Assembly: GCF_900105415.1 (NCBI RefSeq)
Contig: NZ_FNSM01000001.1
Location: forward strand, 2,046,001 to 2,110,000
Source: Streptomyces sp. TLI_105
Lineage (GTDB): Bacteria; Actinomycetota; Actinomycetes; Streptomycetales; Streptomycetaceae
Direction of reading: 5' to 3'
DNA: 64,000 bases
The stretch's first letter is position 1; every line of letters begins with the position of its first letter. The translations under genes were made by a program, and so were the position numbers. Under the pieces are notes generated by a model, which had not been told where the DNA came from, made no database searches, and saw only the letters and a list, made by a program, of their open reading frames with translations. Of this stretch, positions 52,248-60,650 are shown piece after piece.

Positions 52248-53535
52248 CTGGGCGGGGAACGTCACCTCCCGCCCGGCGCGCGAGGTGAGTCCGGCCTCGG
52301 CCGAGGAGCTCGCCGAGGCGGTGCGCCGCGCGGCCGAGGACGGGCTGCGGGTGAAGACGGTCGGCACCGGCCACTCCTTCACCTCGATCGCGGCCACCGA
52401 CGGCGTGCTGATCCGGCCGGGCCTGCTCACCGGCATCCGGCGGATCGACCGCGAGGCGATGACCGTGACGGTCGAGTCGGGCACACCGCTGAAGCGGCTC
52501 AACGTGGCGCTGGCCCGGGAGGGCCTCTCGCTCACGAACATGGGCGACATCATGGAGCAGACCGTCGCCGGCGCCACCTCCACCGGCACGCACGGCACGG
52601 GCCGCGAGTCGGCGTCCATCGCCGCGCAGATCCGCGAGCTGGAGCTGGTCACGGCGTCCGGCGAGCTGCTCACCTGCTCGGAGAAGGGGACCGACGAGGA
52701 GCGAGCAGTCTTCGCGGCCGCCAGGATCGGTCTCGGCGCCCTCGGGGTGGTCACGGCGATCACCTTCGCGGTGGAGCCGGTCTTCCTGCTCACCGCGCGC
52801 GAGGAGCCGATGACCTTCGACCGGGTCACCTCGGAGTTCGACGCGCTGCACGCGGAGAACGAGCACTTCGAGTTCTACTGGTTCCCCCACACGGACAACT
52901 GCAACACCAAGCGCAACAACCGCAGCGCGGGCCCCGCCGCTCCCCCCGGACGGATCAGCGGCTGGATCGAGGACGAGCTCCTCTCCAACGGGATCTTCCA
53001 GCTCGCCTGCTCGCTGGGCCGCGCGGTGCCGCCGGTGATCCCGTCGATCGCCAAGGTCTCCAGCCGGGCCCTGTCGGCCCGTACGTACACCGACATCCCG
53101 TACAAGGTCTTCACCTCGCCGCGCCGGGTCCGCTTCCTGGAGATGGAGTACGCGCTTCCGCGTGAGGCGGCGGTCGCCGCGCTGCGCGAGCTCAAGGCGA
53201 TGGTCGAGCGTTCGCCGCTCAAGGTGAGCTTCCCGGTGGAGGTGCGCACGGCCCCGGCGGACGACATCGCGCTCTCCACGGCCTCGGGGCGGGAGACCGC
53301 GTACATCGCCGTCCACCTCTACAAGGGAACGCCCCACCGGGCGTACTTCACCGCGGTGGAGCGCATCATGACGGCGCACGGGGGCCGGCCCCACTGGGGC
53401 AAGGTGCACACCCGCGACGCCGCCTACTTCTCCGAGGTCTATCCGCGCTTCGCCGAGTTCACGGCGCTGCGCGACCGGCTCGACCCGGACCGGCTGTTCG
53501 CCAACGACTACCTGCGCCGGGTGCTGGGCGACTGA
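52186..53535 (+). CDS. FAD-linked sugar-lactone oxidase (arabinonolactone/gulonolactone oxidase family)
   Basis: 449 residues. The FAD-binding PCMH-type domain shows KTVGTGHSFTSIAATDG, where His63 is the usual covalent flavin site, and STGTHGTGRES. The C-terminal ALO domain ends with HWGKVHTRDAAYFSEVYPRF, the HWGK signature. Family members oxidise aldonolactones or alditols with oxygen. GTG at 52186 lies behind GGGAGGGG and overlaps the MFS gene by 62 bases; no later start keeps the conserved start NWAGNVTSRP. Confidence 0.9.
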   Translation: MSGTTTAGSGSVRTAGSPWRNWAGNVTSRPAREVSPASAEELAEAVRRAAEDGLRVKTVGTGHSFTSIAATDGVLIRPGLLTGIRRIDREAMTVTVESGTPLKRLNVALAREGLSLTNMGDIMEQTVAGATSTGTHGTGRESASIAAQIRELELVTASGELLTCSEKGTDEERAVFAAARIGLGALGVVTAITFAVEPVFLLTAREEPMTFDRVTSEFDALHAENEHFEFYWFPHTDNCNTKRNNRSAGPAAPPGRISGWIEDELLSNGIFQLACSLGRAVPPVIPSIAKVSSRALSARTYTDIPYKVFTSPRRVRFLEMEYALPREAAVAALRELKAMVERSPLKVSFPVEVRTAPADDIALSTASGRETAYIAVHLYKGTPHRAYFTAVERIMTAHGGRPHWGKVHTRDAAYFSEVYPRFAEFTALRDRLDPDRLFANDYLRRVLGD

Positions 53536-53538
53536 CGG

Positions 53539-54441
53539 TCACTCGGCTCCCGTGCCGGTCCCGGCCTCGGTTGCGGCCGTCGTCGGGGCCGGGGGTGCCT
53601 CGGGCTGCTCCGTGCCGGTGGTCGGCTCTTGGGTCGGCACCGTCGGTTCCGTCGTCGGGCCGGTCGGCGTCGGGGCGGGCGTGGTCCCGTCACCGGCGGA
53701 GCCGGAGGAGGTGGGATCCGCCGAGGGCGTCCCCGTGTCGGTCTCCCCGCCGCCCGGGGTCGGTGTGGACCCCGTCGTGGGGGTGCCGACGCCGTCCCGC
53801 TGCCGCCCGGTGCCGTCGGCGGACCCCGAGGGCGTCGGCGTGGGCTCCTGGTCCCGCTCGGGCGTGTGGTGGTCGGCGCTTCCGCCGCCCCGGACGACGG
53901 AGCCGAAGGTGGTGGTGCCCTGCTTGCCGCTGAAGTCCTGTCCGGCGACCAGTTCGTAGGCGGTGATGCCGCCCATGGTGACGCCGAAGACCAGGGCGGC
54001 GGCGATCGCCGGGCGCTTCCAGCCCCGGACGCGGGTGCCGTGCGTGGTCGCCGCGCCGAACTCCTCGTCGGACGGCTGCGGGGCCGGGAGGGTGCCCAGC
54101 ATGAGGGTGCGGTCGTCCTGCGGCCCGGCCGGGACCGGGACCTGACGCGCCTTCGGCTTGGCCGCCGCGGTCACGTCGCGGACCTGTTCGCCGGTGCGCT
54201 TGAAGAGCTGCTGGAAGAGCGGGCCGCCGCAGGTCGCGATGACACTGATCACACCGGCGCCGAGGATCGTGCCGTACACGCCGAGGGTCGAGGCGAGTTT
54301 GGCGGCGATGACCGCGGCCAGGGCGCTGCCGGAGACCTGAGCCACGCTCAGCTCGATCCTTCCGCGGCTCTTCTTCCCCTCCTCCAGCTCGTCCCCGTCG
54401 ATTTCCGGCCTCTGACGCATCTCCGACCCCTGCTGGCTCAT
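53539..54441 (-). CDS. Membrane protein with Pro/Thr-rich C-terminal domain
   Basis: 300 residues. An N-terminal charged part is followed by a hydrophobic segment (ALAAVIAAKLASTLGVYGTIL and GAGVISVIATCGGPLF), a cytoplasmic stretch, a second helix near 165 (AIAAALVFGVTMGGITAYELV), and about 110 residues of Thr/Pro/Gly/Asp repeats (TPTPSGSADG, TPTPGGGETDTGTP) that may span or decorate the wall. No enzyme motif. Start choice between ATG 54441 and 54420 is uncertain. It converges with the FAD oxidase, 3 bases between stops. Confidence 0.75.
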   Translation of the reverse strand: MSQQGSEMRQRPEIDGDELEEGKKSRGRIELSVAQVSGSALAAVIAAKLASTLGVYGTILGAGVISVIATCGGPLFQQLFKRTGEQVRDVTAAAKPKARQVPVPAGPQDDRTLMLGTLPAPQPSDEEFGAATTHGTRVRGWKRPAIAAALVFGVTMGGITAYELVAGQDFSGKQGTTTFGSVVRGGGSADHHTPERDQEPTPTPSGSADGTGRQRDGVGTPTTGSTPTPGGGETDTGTPSADPTSSGSAGDGTTPAPTPTGPTTEPTVPTQEPTTGTEQPEAPPAPTTAATEAGTGTGAE

Positions 54442-54906
54442 CCGTTCGTCTTGCACCCAGAAGGGACAAACAGGCGAAGCGAATAGTTCCGTTTCTGCTG
54501 TTTCTGTGAAGAGTGACACGTATGGGGGAAGATCACGGAGACTCAACTCCCGTATCGCCCGAGAAGTTGGGCGGCGCGCCGGTCCACCCAGGTGGCCCGA
54601 ATGGAGTACATTGACGAACCCTGGGTCCGGACGCCCTCACGGGTGCCCGGGATCAAGGGGAGGGGGCCGTACATGGCGCTCGAACCGGCGGCGCCTCGGC
54701 ATCGCGCGGAAACCGGCTGCACAGAGTGACCGCCAGTCACTCCGAGTAGCGAACAGGTAACCGTGCCATAACGGCGTTCCAGGGTCCATGCCCGACACGC
54801 CGGGCAACTCGGCAAGGTAGTGGCAGGCTGCACCCGGGCAGGCCACACTCGACTAGCGGAAGCAGCGACGCACGTGACGTCGGCAGGCACCACCCGGGAG
54901 GTCCCC
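54442..54906. other. Divergent upstream region of the Pro/Thr-rich protein and sepH
   Basis: 465 bases. No credible gene. The part 54480-54540 (TTCCGTTTCTGCTGTTTCTG, GAAGAGTGACACGTATGG) is AT-richer and should contain promoters for one or both genes. TTGACG at about 54610 and the repeat-like GGGTGCCCGGGATC near 54640 may be promoter elements of sepH. Confidence 0.45.
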
Positions 54907-55950
54907 ATGCCCGAACTGCGTGTCGTGGCCGTCTCCAACGACGGCACACGACTGGTGCTGAAGGCTGCTGACAGCACGGAGTACACGCTTCCGATCGACG
55001 AGCGGCTCCGCGCCGCCGTGCGCAACGACCGCGCGCGCCTCGGTCAGATCGAGATCGAGGTGGAGAGCCACCTCCGCCCCCGTGACATCCAGGCGCGGAT
55101 ACGAGCCGGTGCCTCCGCCGAGGAGGTCGCCCAGCTCGCCGGCATCCCCGTCGACCGCGTACGCCGCTTCGAGGGCCCCGTGCTCGCGGAGCGCGCCTTC
55201 ATGGCCGAGCGCGCCCGCAAGACCCCGGTCCGCAGGCCCGGGGAGAACAGCGGCCCGCAGCTCGGCGAGGCGGTGCAGGAGCGGCTGCTGCTGCGCGGCG
55301 CCGAGAAGGACACCGTGCAGTGGGACTCGTGGCGGCGCGACGACGGCACCTGGGAGGTGCTGCTCGTCTACCGGGTCGCGGGCGAGGTCCACACGGCCAG
55401 CTGGACGTACGACCCGCCGCGGCGGCTCGTCCAGGCCGTGGACGACGAGGCACGGGCCCTGATCGGCGAGACGGACGACACGATCGCCGCCGCGCCGGAG
55501 CCGAGCTTCCCCTTCGTGCCGCGCATCGCCCGGCTGCCCCGGGACAGGCCGCTCGACCGGGCCCTGGACCGCCAGATCGACCGTTCCGACCGGCAACTGG
55601 AACGGGCGCCCGCGCCCGTCGAGCCGGAGGAGGAGCGGGACTCGCTGACGAGCCTCCTGGAGGCCGTGCCGAGCTTCCGCGGCGACATGGTCGTGCCCGA
55701 GCAGCCGGACTCCTCTGAGCCCTCGGAGGAGGCGGACGCGGAGGAGCCGCCGGCCCCGGCCGCCTCGGCGGGCGCGGGTTCGGCCTACGCCGACGTCCTG
55801 ATGCCGCGCGCGGTCTCGGGTCACCGCGACCGCCTGCACGGCGCCACGGACCGCCAGGCCGAGGCGGACGGCGTCCGCCCGGGCCGCCGCGCCGCCGTAC
55901 CGAGCTGGGACGAGATCGTCTTCGGCACCCGCAGGAAGAAGCAGGACTGA
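54907..55950 (+). CDS. sepH: Cell-division protein SepH
   Basis: 347 residues. The N-terminal DUF3071 domain is clear: MPELRVVAVSNDGTRLVLKA, YTLPIDERLRAAVRNDRARLG, with a helix-turn-helix DIQARIRAGASAEEVAQLAG and PVDRVRRFEGPVLAERAFMAE. The middle has WRRDDGTWEVLLVYR. The C-terminal half is acidic and disordered (PSEEADAEEPPAPAASAG). SepH of Streptomyces binds FtsZ and helps Z-ring assembly at sporulation and vegetative septa. The start follows CGGGAGGT. Confidence 0.93.
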   Translation: MPELRVVAVSNDGTRLVLKAADSTEYTLPIDERLRAAVRNDRARLGQIEIEVESHLRPRDIQARIRAGASAEEVAQLAGIPVDRVRRFEGPVLAERAFMAERARKTPVRRPGENSGPQLGEAVQERLLLRGAEKDTVQWDSWRRDDGTWEVLLVYRVAGEVHTASWTYDPPRRLVQAVDDEARALIGETDDTIAAAPEPSFPFVPRIARLPRDRPLDRALDRQIDRSDRQLERAPAPVEPEEERDSLTSLLEAVPSFRGDMVVPEQPDSSEPSEEADAEEPPAPAASAGAGSAYADVLMPRAVSGHRDRLHGATDRQAEADGVRPGRRAAVPSWDEIVFGTRRKKQD

Positions 55951-55959
55951 CGGCCGTAC

Positions 55960-56000
55960 GCGGGCGCGGGGTGCGGGGCCGGCCCCGCTCACGCGCCCGC
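55960..56000 (+). terminator. Long GC hairpin after sepH
   Basis: GCGGGCGCG pairs with CGCGCCCGC, enclosing GCGGGGCC/GGCCCCGC. It begins 9 bases after the sepH stop and should end its transcript. Confidence 0.75.
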
Positions 56001-56235
56001 GTGTGCGGGGCGCAGGACTGAGCCTGCCGCGCGCGTGTGCCTACGGAGTGCAGGGCGGACGGCCGTACGCGTGCGCGTGCGCGAGGGTGCGGGGCCGGCG
56101 CTCGTACACGGCCGTGGCACGAGGTGGCGGGACCGAGCCGCTCACGTGCCCGCGTGTGCGGGGCGCGGGACTGAGGCTGATGCGCGTGCGTACGGAGTGC
56201 GGGACCGGCACCCGTACGCGGTCGCGTGTGCGGGG
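55987..56235. repeat. Two diverged tandem units of about 150 bases
   Basis: The segment GCTCACGCGCCCGCGTGTGC, followed by GGGGCGCAGGACTGAG and then a TACGGAGTGC block, occurs at about 55987-56053 and again at about 56139-56202 with roughly 85% identity by eye. Between them stand shorter GTACGCG and GTGCGGGGCCGG copies. No gene is supported in 55951-56277. Confidence 0.65.
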
Positions 56236-56266
56236 AGGGCCCGCGGCGTGTGGCGGCGCGGGCCCT
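56236..56266 (-). terminator. Hairpin after the sulfurtransferase gene
   Basis: AGGGCCCGCG and CGCGGGCCCT form a perfect 10-bp stem with an 11-base loop, 12 bases beyond the sulfurtransferase stop. With the sepH hairpin it insulates the convergent genes. Confidence 0.75.
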
Positions 56267-56277
56267 GGTGTGGGTCG

Positions 56278-57105
56278 CTAGCGCGGGGTGGGGCCCTTGG
56301 CGACCGGGCGGGCGGGGTCCGAGGACCATTCCGACCAGGAGCCGGCGTAGAGGCCCGCCGGGATGCCCGCGATCTCCAGGGCGAGCACCTCGTGGGCGCC
56401 CGAGACGCCCGAGCCGCAGTAGACGGCCACCGGGGTCTCCCCGGTCGCGCCGAGCGCGGCGAAGCGGTCCCGCAGGACGTCGGCCGCCAGGAAGAGGCCC
56501 TCGGCGTCGACGTTCTCCGTCGTCGGGGCCGAGACCGCGCCCGGGATGTGCCCGCCGACCCGGTCGATCGGCTCCACGTCGCCCCGGTAGCGCTCGGCCG
56601 CCCGCGCGTCCAGGAGCAGCCCCGTATCGGGCAGCGCCGCGGCCGCGTCGGCGTCGAGCAGCTCCCGTGCGCCCGGCTTCGGCCGGAAGTCGCCCGGCTC
56701 CGGCGTCGGGACCTTCTCCGTGAGTTCCCCCGTCCAGGCCGCGAGGCCCCCGTCCAGGACCCGCACGTCCGGGTGGCCCGCCCAGCGGAGCAGCCACCAG
56801 GCGCGGGCCGCGCCCCAGCCGAGGCCCCCGTCGTAGACGACGACCGGCCGGTCCGCCGAGACGCCCGCCCGGCGCATCACGGCCCCGAAGGCCTCCGGGT
56901 CGGGCAGCGGGTGGCGGCCGCCGCTCCCGGGCGGGCCCGCGAGTTCCGCGTCCAGGTCGACGTAGACCGCGCCGGGAAGGTGACCGGCCTCGTAGGCGGG
57001 CCGCCCGGGCGGGCCGCCGAGCGTCCAGCGGACGTCCAGGAGGACCGGCGGCCGGGCCCCGGTCGACTCGCTCAGCAGTTCGCTTGCGGAGATGATGGGC
57101 TTCAT
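56278..57105 (-). CDS. Thiosulfate/3-mercaptopyruvate sulfurtransferase (two rhodanese domains)
   Basis: 275 residues, two rhodanese domains. Domain 1 has VLLDVRWTLGGPPG and HLPGAVYVDLDAEL. Domain 2 has the catalytic loop VYCGSGVSGAHEVLAL with the active Cys, and ends with YAGSWSEWSSDPARPVAKG. CGSGV(T/S) is the sequence of the mercaptopyruvate-type loop. It moves sulfur to cyanide or a protein thiol. ATG at 57105 follows GAGGA; an ATG three codons upstream is possible. Confidence 0.93.
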   Translation of the reverse strand: MKPIISASELLSESTGARPPVLLDVRWTLGGPPGRPAYEAGHLPGAVYVDLDAELAGPPGSGGRHPLPDPEAFGAVMRRAGVSADRPVVVYDGGLGWGAARAWWLLRWAGHPDVRVLDGGLAAWTGELTEKVPTPEPGDFRPKPGARELLDADAAAALPDTGLLLDARAAERYRGDVEPIDRVGGHIPGAVSAPTTENVDAEGLFLAADVLRDRFAALGATGETPVAVYCGSGVSGAHEVLALEIAGIPAGLYAGSWSEWSSDPARPVAKGPTPR

Positions 57106-57264
57106 GGGAGCCATCCTCGCGCAGCCGCACGGCCGCAGGGGACGGACTCGGCGACCTCCGACGGGATCGTGCCGCGTTCGGTGTGGCCTGGGCACGTCGC
57201 GCCCCCGTCGGTGTCACCATCGGACGGAGCACGGCCACGACGACGGTCCGAGGAGAGTGTGACG

Positions 57265-58038
57265 ATGACCGAGGCGACTCCGCGCCCGCCCGGCACACCC
57301 TGCTGGGTGAGCCTGATGGTGCACGGGATCGACGCCACGCAGGAGTTCTACCACGCGGTCTTCGGCTGGGACTTCGTCCCCGGTCCGCAGCAGCTCGGTC
57401 CGTACGTGCGCGCGCTGCTCGGCGGCAAGGAGGTGGCGGGCATCGGCCAGCTGCCGCCCGACCGGCACCTGCGGATCGCCTGGACCCCCTATCTGGCCAC
57501 GGCGGACGCCGACGAGACCGCCGAGGACATCCGCGGCTGCGGCGGCACCGTCGCCGTCGGCCCGCTGGACGCGGGCGAGGCGGGCCGTCTGGTCATCTGC
57601 TCCGACCCGTCCGGCGCGGTCTTCGGCGTCTGGCAGGCGGAGGCGCACCACGGCACGGCGGCGGCGGGACCGCCGGGGACACCGGTGTGGAACGAGCTCC
57701 TCACGTACGAGACGTCCTCGATCGGCAAGTTCTACCGGACGGTCTTCGGCTACGAGGTGGAGCCGGCCGTCTCCGCCGACCACGACTACGCGACGCTCCA
57801 CGTGGCCGGGACCCCGGTGGCCTCGCTGCACGGCGTCGGCAACGCGCTGCCCCGGGACCGGGGCCCGCACTGGATGACGTACTTCGAGGTCGCCGACACG
57901 GACGCGGCGGCGGAGCTCGTCCTGAAGCTCGGCGGTCAGGTGCTGCGCCCGCCGCGCGAGGGCACGGCGGGCCGGCTCGCCCTGGTGGCGGACCCGGAGG
58001 GCGCGGTCTTCACCCTGGTCAGGTCCGCCGGGCACTGA
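57265..58038 (+). CDS. Two-domain VOC (glyoxalase/bleomycin-resistance fold) protein
   Basis: 257 residues with two VOC repeats (GTPCWVSLMVHGIDATQEFY and GTPVWNELLTYETSSIGKFY), each followed by the FYxxVFGW/FGYE and DPSGAVFGVWQ or DPEGAVFTLV ends. Such tandem proteins in Streptomyces are often annotated as hydroxylases, without biochemical proof. Two VOC domains form one metal-binding cavity. The ATG at 57265 lies 8-9 bases after GAGGAGA; the GTG at 57259 is too close. Confidence 0.9.
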   Translation: MTEATPRPPGTPCWVSLMVHGIDATQEFYHAVFGWDFVPGPQQLGPYVRALLGGKEVAGIGQLPPDRHLRIAWTPYLATADADETAEDIRGCGGTVAVGPLDAGEAGRLVICSDPSGAVFGVWQAEAHHGTAAAGPPGTPVWNELLTYETSSIGKFYRTVFGYEVEPAVSADHDYATLHVAGTPVASLHGVGNALPRDRGPHWMTYFEVADTDAAAELVLKLGGQVLRPPREGTAGRLALVADPEGAVFTLVRSAGH

Positions 58039-58084
58039 GCACCGAGGGCGCCGGCCCCCGGCGGGCGATGACGGCTCAGGGCTG

Positions 58085-58220
58085 CCGGCCGGGGCTCAGT
58101 CGCGCCGGCTCGGGCCTCCGACCGGGCTCAGTCGCGCCGAGGCAGGTCCGTCGGCCATGGCTCAGCCGCTCCGGCTCCGGTCCGTCGGCCGGGGCTCAGC
58201 CGCGTCGGCTCCGGGTCAGG
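58085..58220. repeat. Four imperfect tandem repeats of about 33 bases
   Basis: Units with the core CCGGGGCTCAG(T/C)CGCGCCGG repeat across 58085-58220, with CCGTCGGCC spacers in the last two. The last copy covers the stop codon of the polysialyltransferase-like gene, so slippage could have moved that stop. Confidence 0.7.
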
Positions 58221-59551
58221 CTGCGGCGCAGCCGGGAGGTGCCGGTTCGCTCCGGGGTGGGGCCGCCGCCCGGGAGGCCGAGCTGGGTCAGCCGTTCCGC
58301 GGTGAAGTGGTGCGCGGTGCCGGGGTCGGCGTGGTGCTCCGCCAGGAAGGCGGCGGCCTCCTCGCGGAGCCCCGGGTGGGCCTTGTGCCGCATGCAGTAG
58401 CCGACGGCCCTGACCAGGGGCGTGAGCGAGGCGGGGGCCGCTCCGGGCACGGCGGGCTCCTCGCCGCCCTCCAGGTCCGCGACCAGGTGGTCCACGACGG
58501 TGAGCGGGATGCGGTTGCTGTTCTCGAAGGGGGTGAGCCGTTCGAGGACCTCGGCGGTGCCCACGCGCGCGATGGGGATGCCGTAGTAGACGGCGGCGGT
58601 GAGCATCGCGGTGGAGAAGCAACCGACGACGAGCTCGGGCCGGCAGCGCTCGTAGAAGGTCTCGGCGAGCAGCGGCCCGTCGAGGACCGTGAGCCTCACG
58701 CCGCTCCGCTCGGCCTCCTCGTCCAGGGCCTGGGAGTAGCGGGCGGGCGCGGTCGGGTGCGGCTTGAAGACCACCGACCGGTGGCCGGCCGCGGCGGCCC
58801 CGCGCAGCATCCGTACGTGCAGCTCCTCTTCCTCCTCGGGGGTGAGCAGGGAGAGGGCGGCGAGGTACTGGCCGAGCAGCAGGGCCGTCGGGCCGTCGGC
58901 GGCCGCCCGCGCGATCCGCGGGTCGTCGGCCGCCTCCTCGGCGAGCTCGGCGAGGACGGCCCGGAAGGCGGTGTCGGGGACGAGCTCGGGCTCGACCCCG
59001 TACTCGCTGAGGAGGAGGGGGCGGAGGCCCGGGACCAGGTCGAGGTGGAGCACGCGGCGGACGCGGCAGGCGATCGACTGCGCGAGGTCGGAGCGGGTCG
59101 GGCCGTAGCTCATCAGACCGTCGGCGTAGACGTGCACGGTGCTCTCGGGGAAGGCGCCGGCGAGCGCCTTGGCCGGGTTGACCTGGATGGATTCGACGAT
59201 CAGCTCGACCGGGCCGGTGCCGAGGTCCCAGGCGGTGCGCAGGACGCGCTGCCAGAGCGGGGCCTCCTCGGGGCGGGGGGCCCAGGCGGCGGGGTGGTAC
59301 GGGTGGATCGTCTCGTTCCAGTCGAGGGTGCCGTCGAAGCGGGCGGCGATCCGCTCGTACCCGGTCATGGTCTCCAGGCGCAGCGCGGTCTCCGGGATCT
59401 CGGCGTTGTGCGAGATCAGCAGGAGCCTGCGGGCGGAGTCGCGGGGGCCGAACTGTCCGGCGTCGAGCGCGGCGGCAAGGGTGGCCGCGCCGTACAGGGT
59501 GGACACCTGGAAGATCTGGACCGGTGTGTCGGGGGCGGCGTCGGGGGCCAT
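58196..59551 (-). CDS. Polysialyltransferase (alpha-2,8) family protein
   Basis: 451 residues. The N-terminus is TPVQIFQVSTLYGAATLAAAL, the C-terminal half has HRSVVFKPHPTAP (the HP motif of bacterial sialyltransferases) and VVGCFSTAMLTAAVYYGIP, which contains the conserved CFSTAM-type nucleotide-binding Ser/Thr. This matches the GT-B polysialyltransferase family used for capsules, and in Streptomyces probably for Kdn/Kdo-like wall teichulosonic acid (inference). The Arg/Ser-rich tail coincides with a DNA repeat. It overlaps no neighbour; the GT2 gene lies 3 bases upstream. Confidence 0.85.
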   Translation of the reverse strand: MAPDAAPDTPVQIFQVSTLYGAATLAAALDAGQFGPRDSARRLLLISHNAEIPETALRLETMTGYERIAARFDGTLDWNETIHPYHPAAWAPRPEEAPLWQRVLRTAWDLGTGPVELIVESIQVNPAKALAGAFPESTVHVYADGLMSYGPTRSDLAQSIACRVRRVLHLDLVPGLRPLLLSEYGVEPELVPDTAFRAVLAELAEEAADDPRIARAAADGPTALLLGQYLAALSLLTPEEEEELHVRMLRGAAAAGHRSVVFKPHPTAPARYSQALDEEAERSGVRLTVLDGPLLAETFYERCRPELVVGCFSTAMLTAAVYYGIPIARVGTAEVLERLTPFENSNRIPLTVVDHLVADLEGGEEPAVPGAAPASLTPLVRAVGYCMRHKAHPGLREEAAAFLAEHHADPGTAHHFTAERLTQLGLPGGGPTPERTGTSRLRRSLTRSRRG

Positions 59552-59554
59552 GGG

Positions 59555-60520
59555 TCAGGCGGTCCTTCCGGTGTCGCGCAGGCTCCGCAGGAGGGTGCTG
59601 CGCGGGGTGTCCATGGTGGCGAGGGTCTCGTCGAGGACCTCCTGCGGCATGCGGTGCAGGGCGCCCCGGACGTCGGTGCGCAGCCGCGCGGCGACGGCGG
59701 GCTCGTACTTCTCCGCTTTGCCCATGTGGAAGGCGATCATCGCGCAGTAGGTGCGGACCGCCTTCGGGAGGAAGCGGTCGGCCTCCGCGTCCCGGGAGAC
59801 CTCGTCGAGCAGGAGGTCGTACGAGGGGATGAAGTCCAGCTGCCGGTTGTCGGCGATCTGGGTGAGCGAGGTGGTGACGCCCCGCCGGTAGAAGACGCCG
59901 TGCAGGGAAAGCGCCGCGAACGTGCGCGCCTTGAGGTGGAGCCGCCACACCCAGAGCCGGTCCTCGGCGGTTCTCAGCGACGTCTCGAAGCGGGATTCCC
60001 CCTCCTCGAAAAGGCGCCCGCTGTAAATGCCGAAGGGGACGAAGGGATAGTCGACCATCGTCACCATGCTGGCCGGCGAGATTCCGTCCCTGGGATCCAT
60101 CACGGTGTCGCGCCGCTTGGCGGGGGCATAACGGATCTGCCGCTTCCTGCCCTCCGACAGGACGTGGTCGGTGCGGGCGAAATCGCAGCCCAGGCGGGAG
60201 ATTCCGGCCACGGCGGCGCTCAAGTGGCCGGGCGCGTACCAGTCGTCGCCGTCGAGGAACGTGAGGTAGTCGCCGCGCGCCGCGTCGATTCCGGTGTTGC
60301 GGGCCTGGGCGACGCCCTGGTTCGTCTCGTGCCGGATGACGGTGGCGTTCGGCAGGCGATCCTGCCAGCGGTCGAGGATCTCCGGGGTCTCGTCCGTCGA
60401 GCAGTCGTCGATCAGCAGGAACTCGAATTCCGGATCCGCGTTGTTCGCGAGACTGCGCAAGGTGTCGGGCGCGTATGCCCCGACATTGTGGAACGGCACG
60501 ACGACGGACAGTTTCGGCAC
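59555..60520 (-). CDS. Glycosyltransferase family 2
   Basis: 321 residues from GTG at 60520 (VPKLSVVVPFHNVGAYAPD), which lies behind GGGG at suitable distance; the TTG nine codons earlier has no site. GT-A motifs: LIDDCSTDET, FLDGDDWYAPGHL (DGDD as metal site), and AEDRLWVWRLHLKA (ED near the catalytic base). The C-terminal 100 residues are helical. With the polysialyltransferase-like gene it forms a two-gene unit for a second surface glycan. Genes in this pair order occur in capsule and wall-polymer loci. Confidence 0.9.
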   Translation of the reverse strand: MPKLSVVVPFHNVGAYAPDTLRSLANNADPEFEFLLIDDCSTDETPEILDRWQDRLPNATVIRHETNQGVAQARNTGIDAARGDYLTFLDGDDWYAPGHLSAAVAGISRLGCDFARTDHVLSEGRKRQIRYAPAKRRDTVMDPRDGISPASMVTMVDYPFVPFGIYSGRLFEEGESRFETSLRTAEDRLWVWRLHLKARTFAALSLHGVFYRRGVTTSLTQIADNRQLDFIPSYDLLLDEVSRDAEADRFLPKAVRTYCAMIAFHMGKAEKYEPAVAARLRTDVRGALHRMPQEVLDETLATMDTPRSTLLRSLRDTGRTA

Positions 60521-60650
60521 TCGGGATCCCCACACTGAATCGAACAATTCAACACCGTTACGGCGGGCACAGTAACGGCCGACTTTTCCCGGCGAACGAT
60601 CCGTGCGTGCACTCCGGGTGAACTCTTGTCGTCTCCGGCGGAAACCCCCG

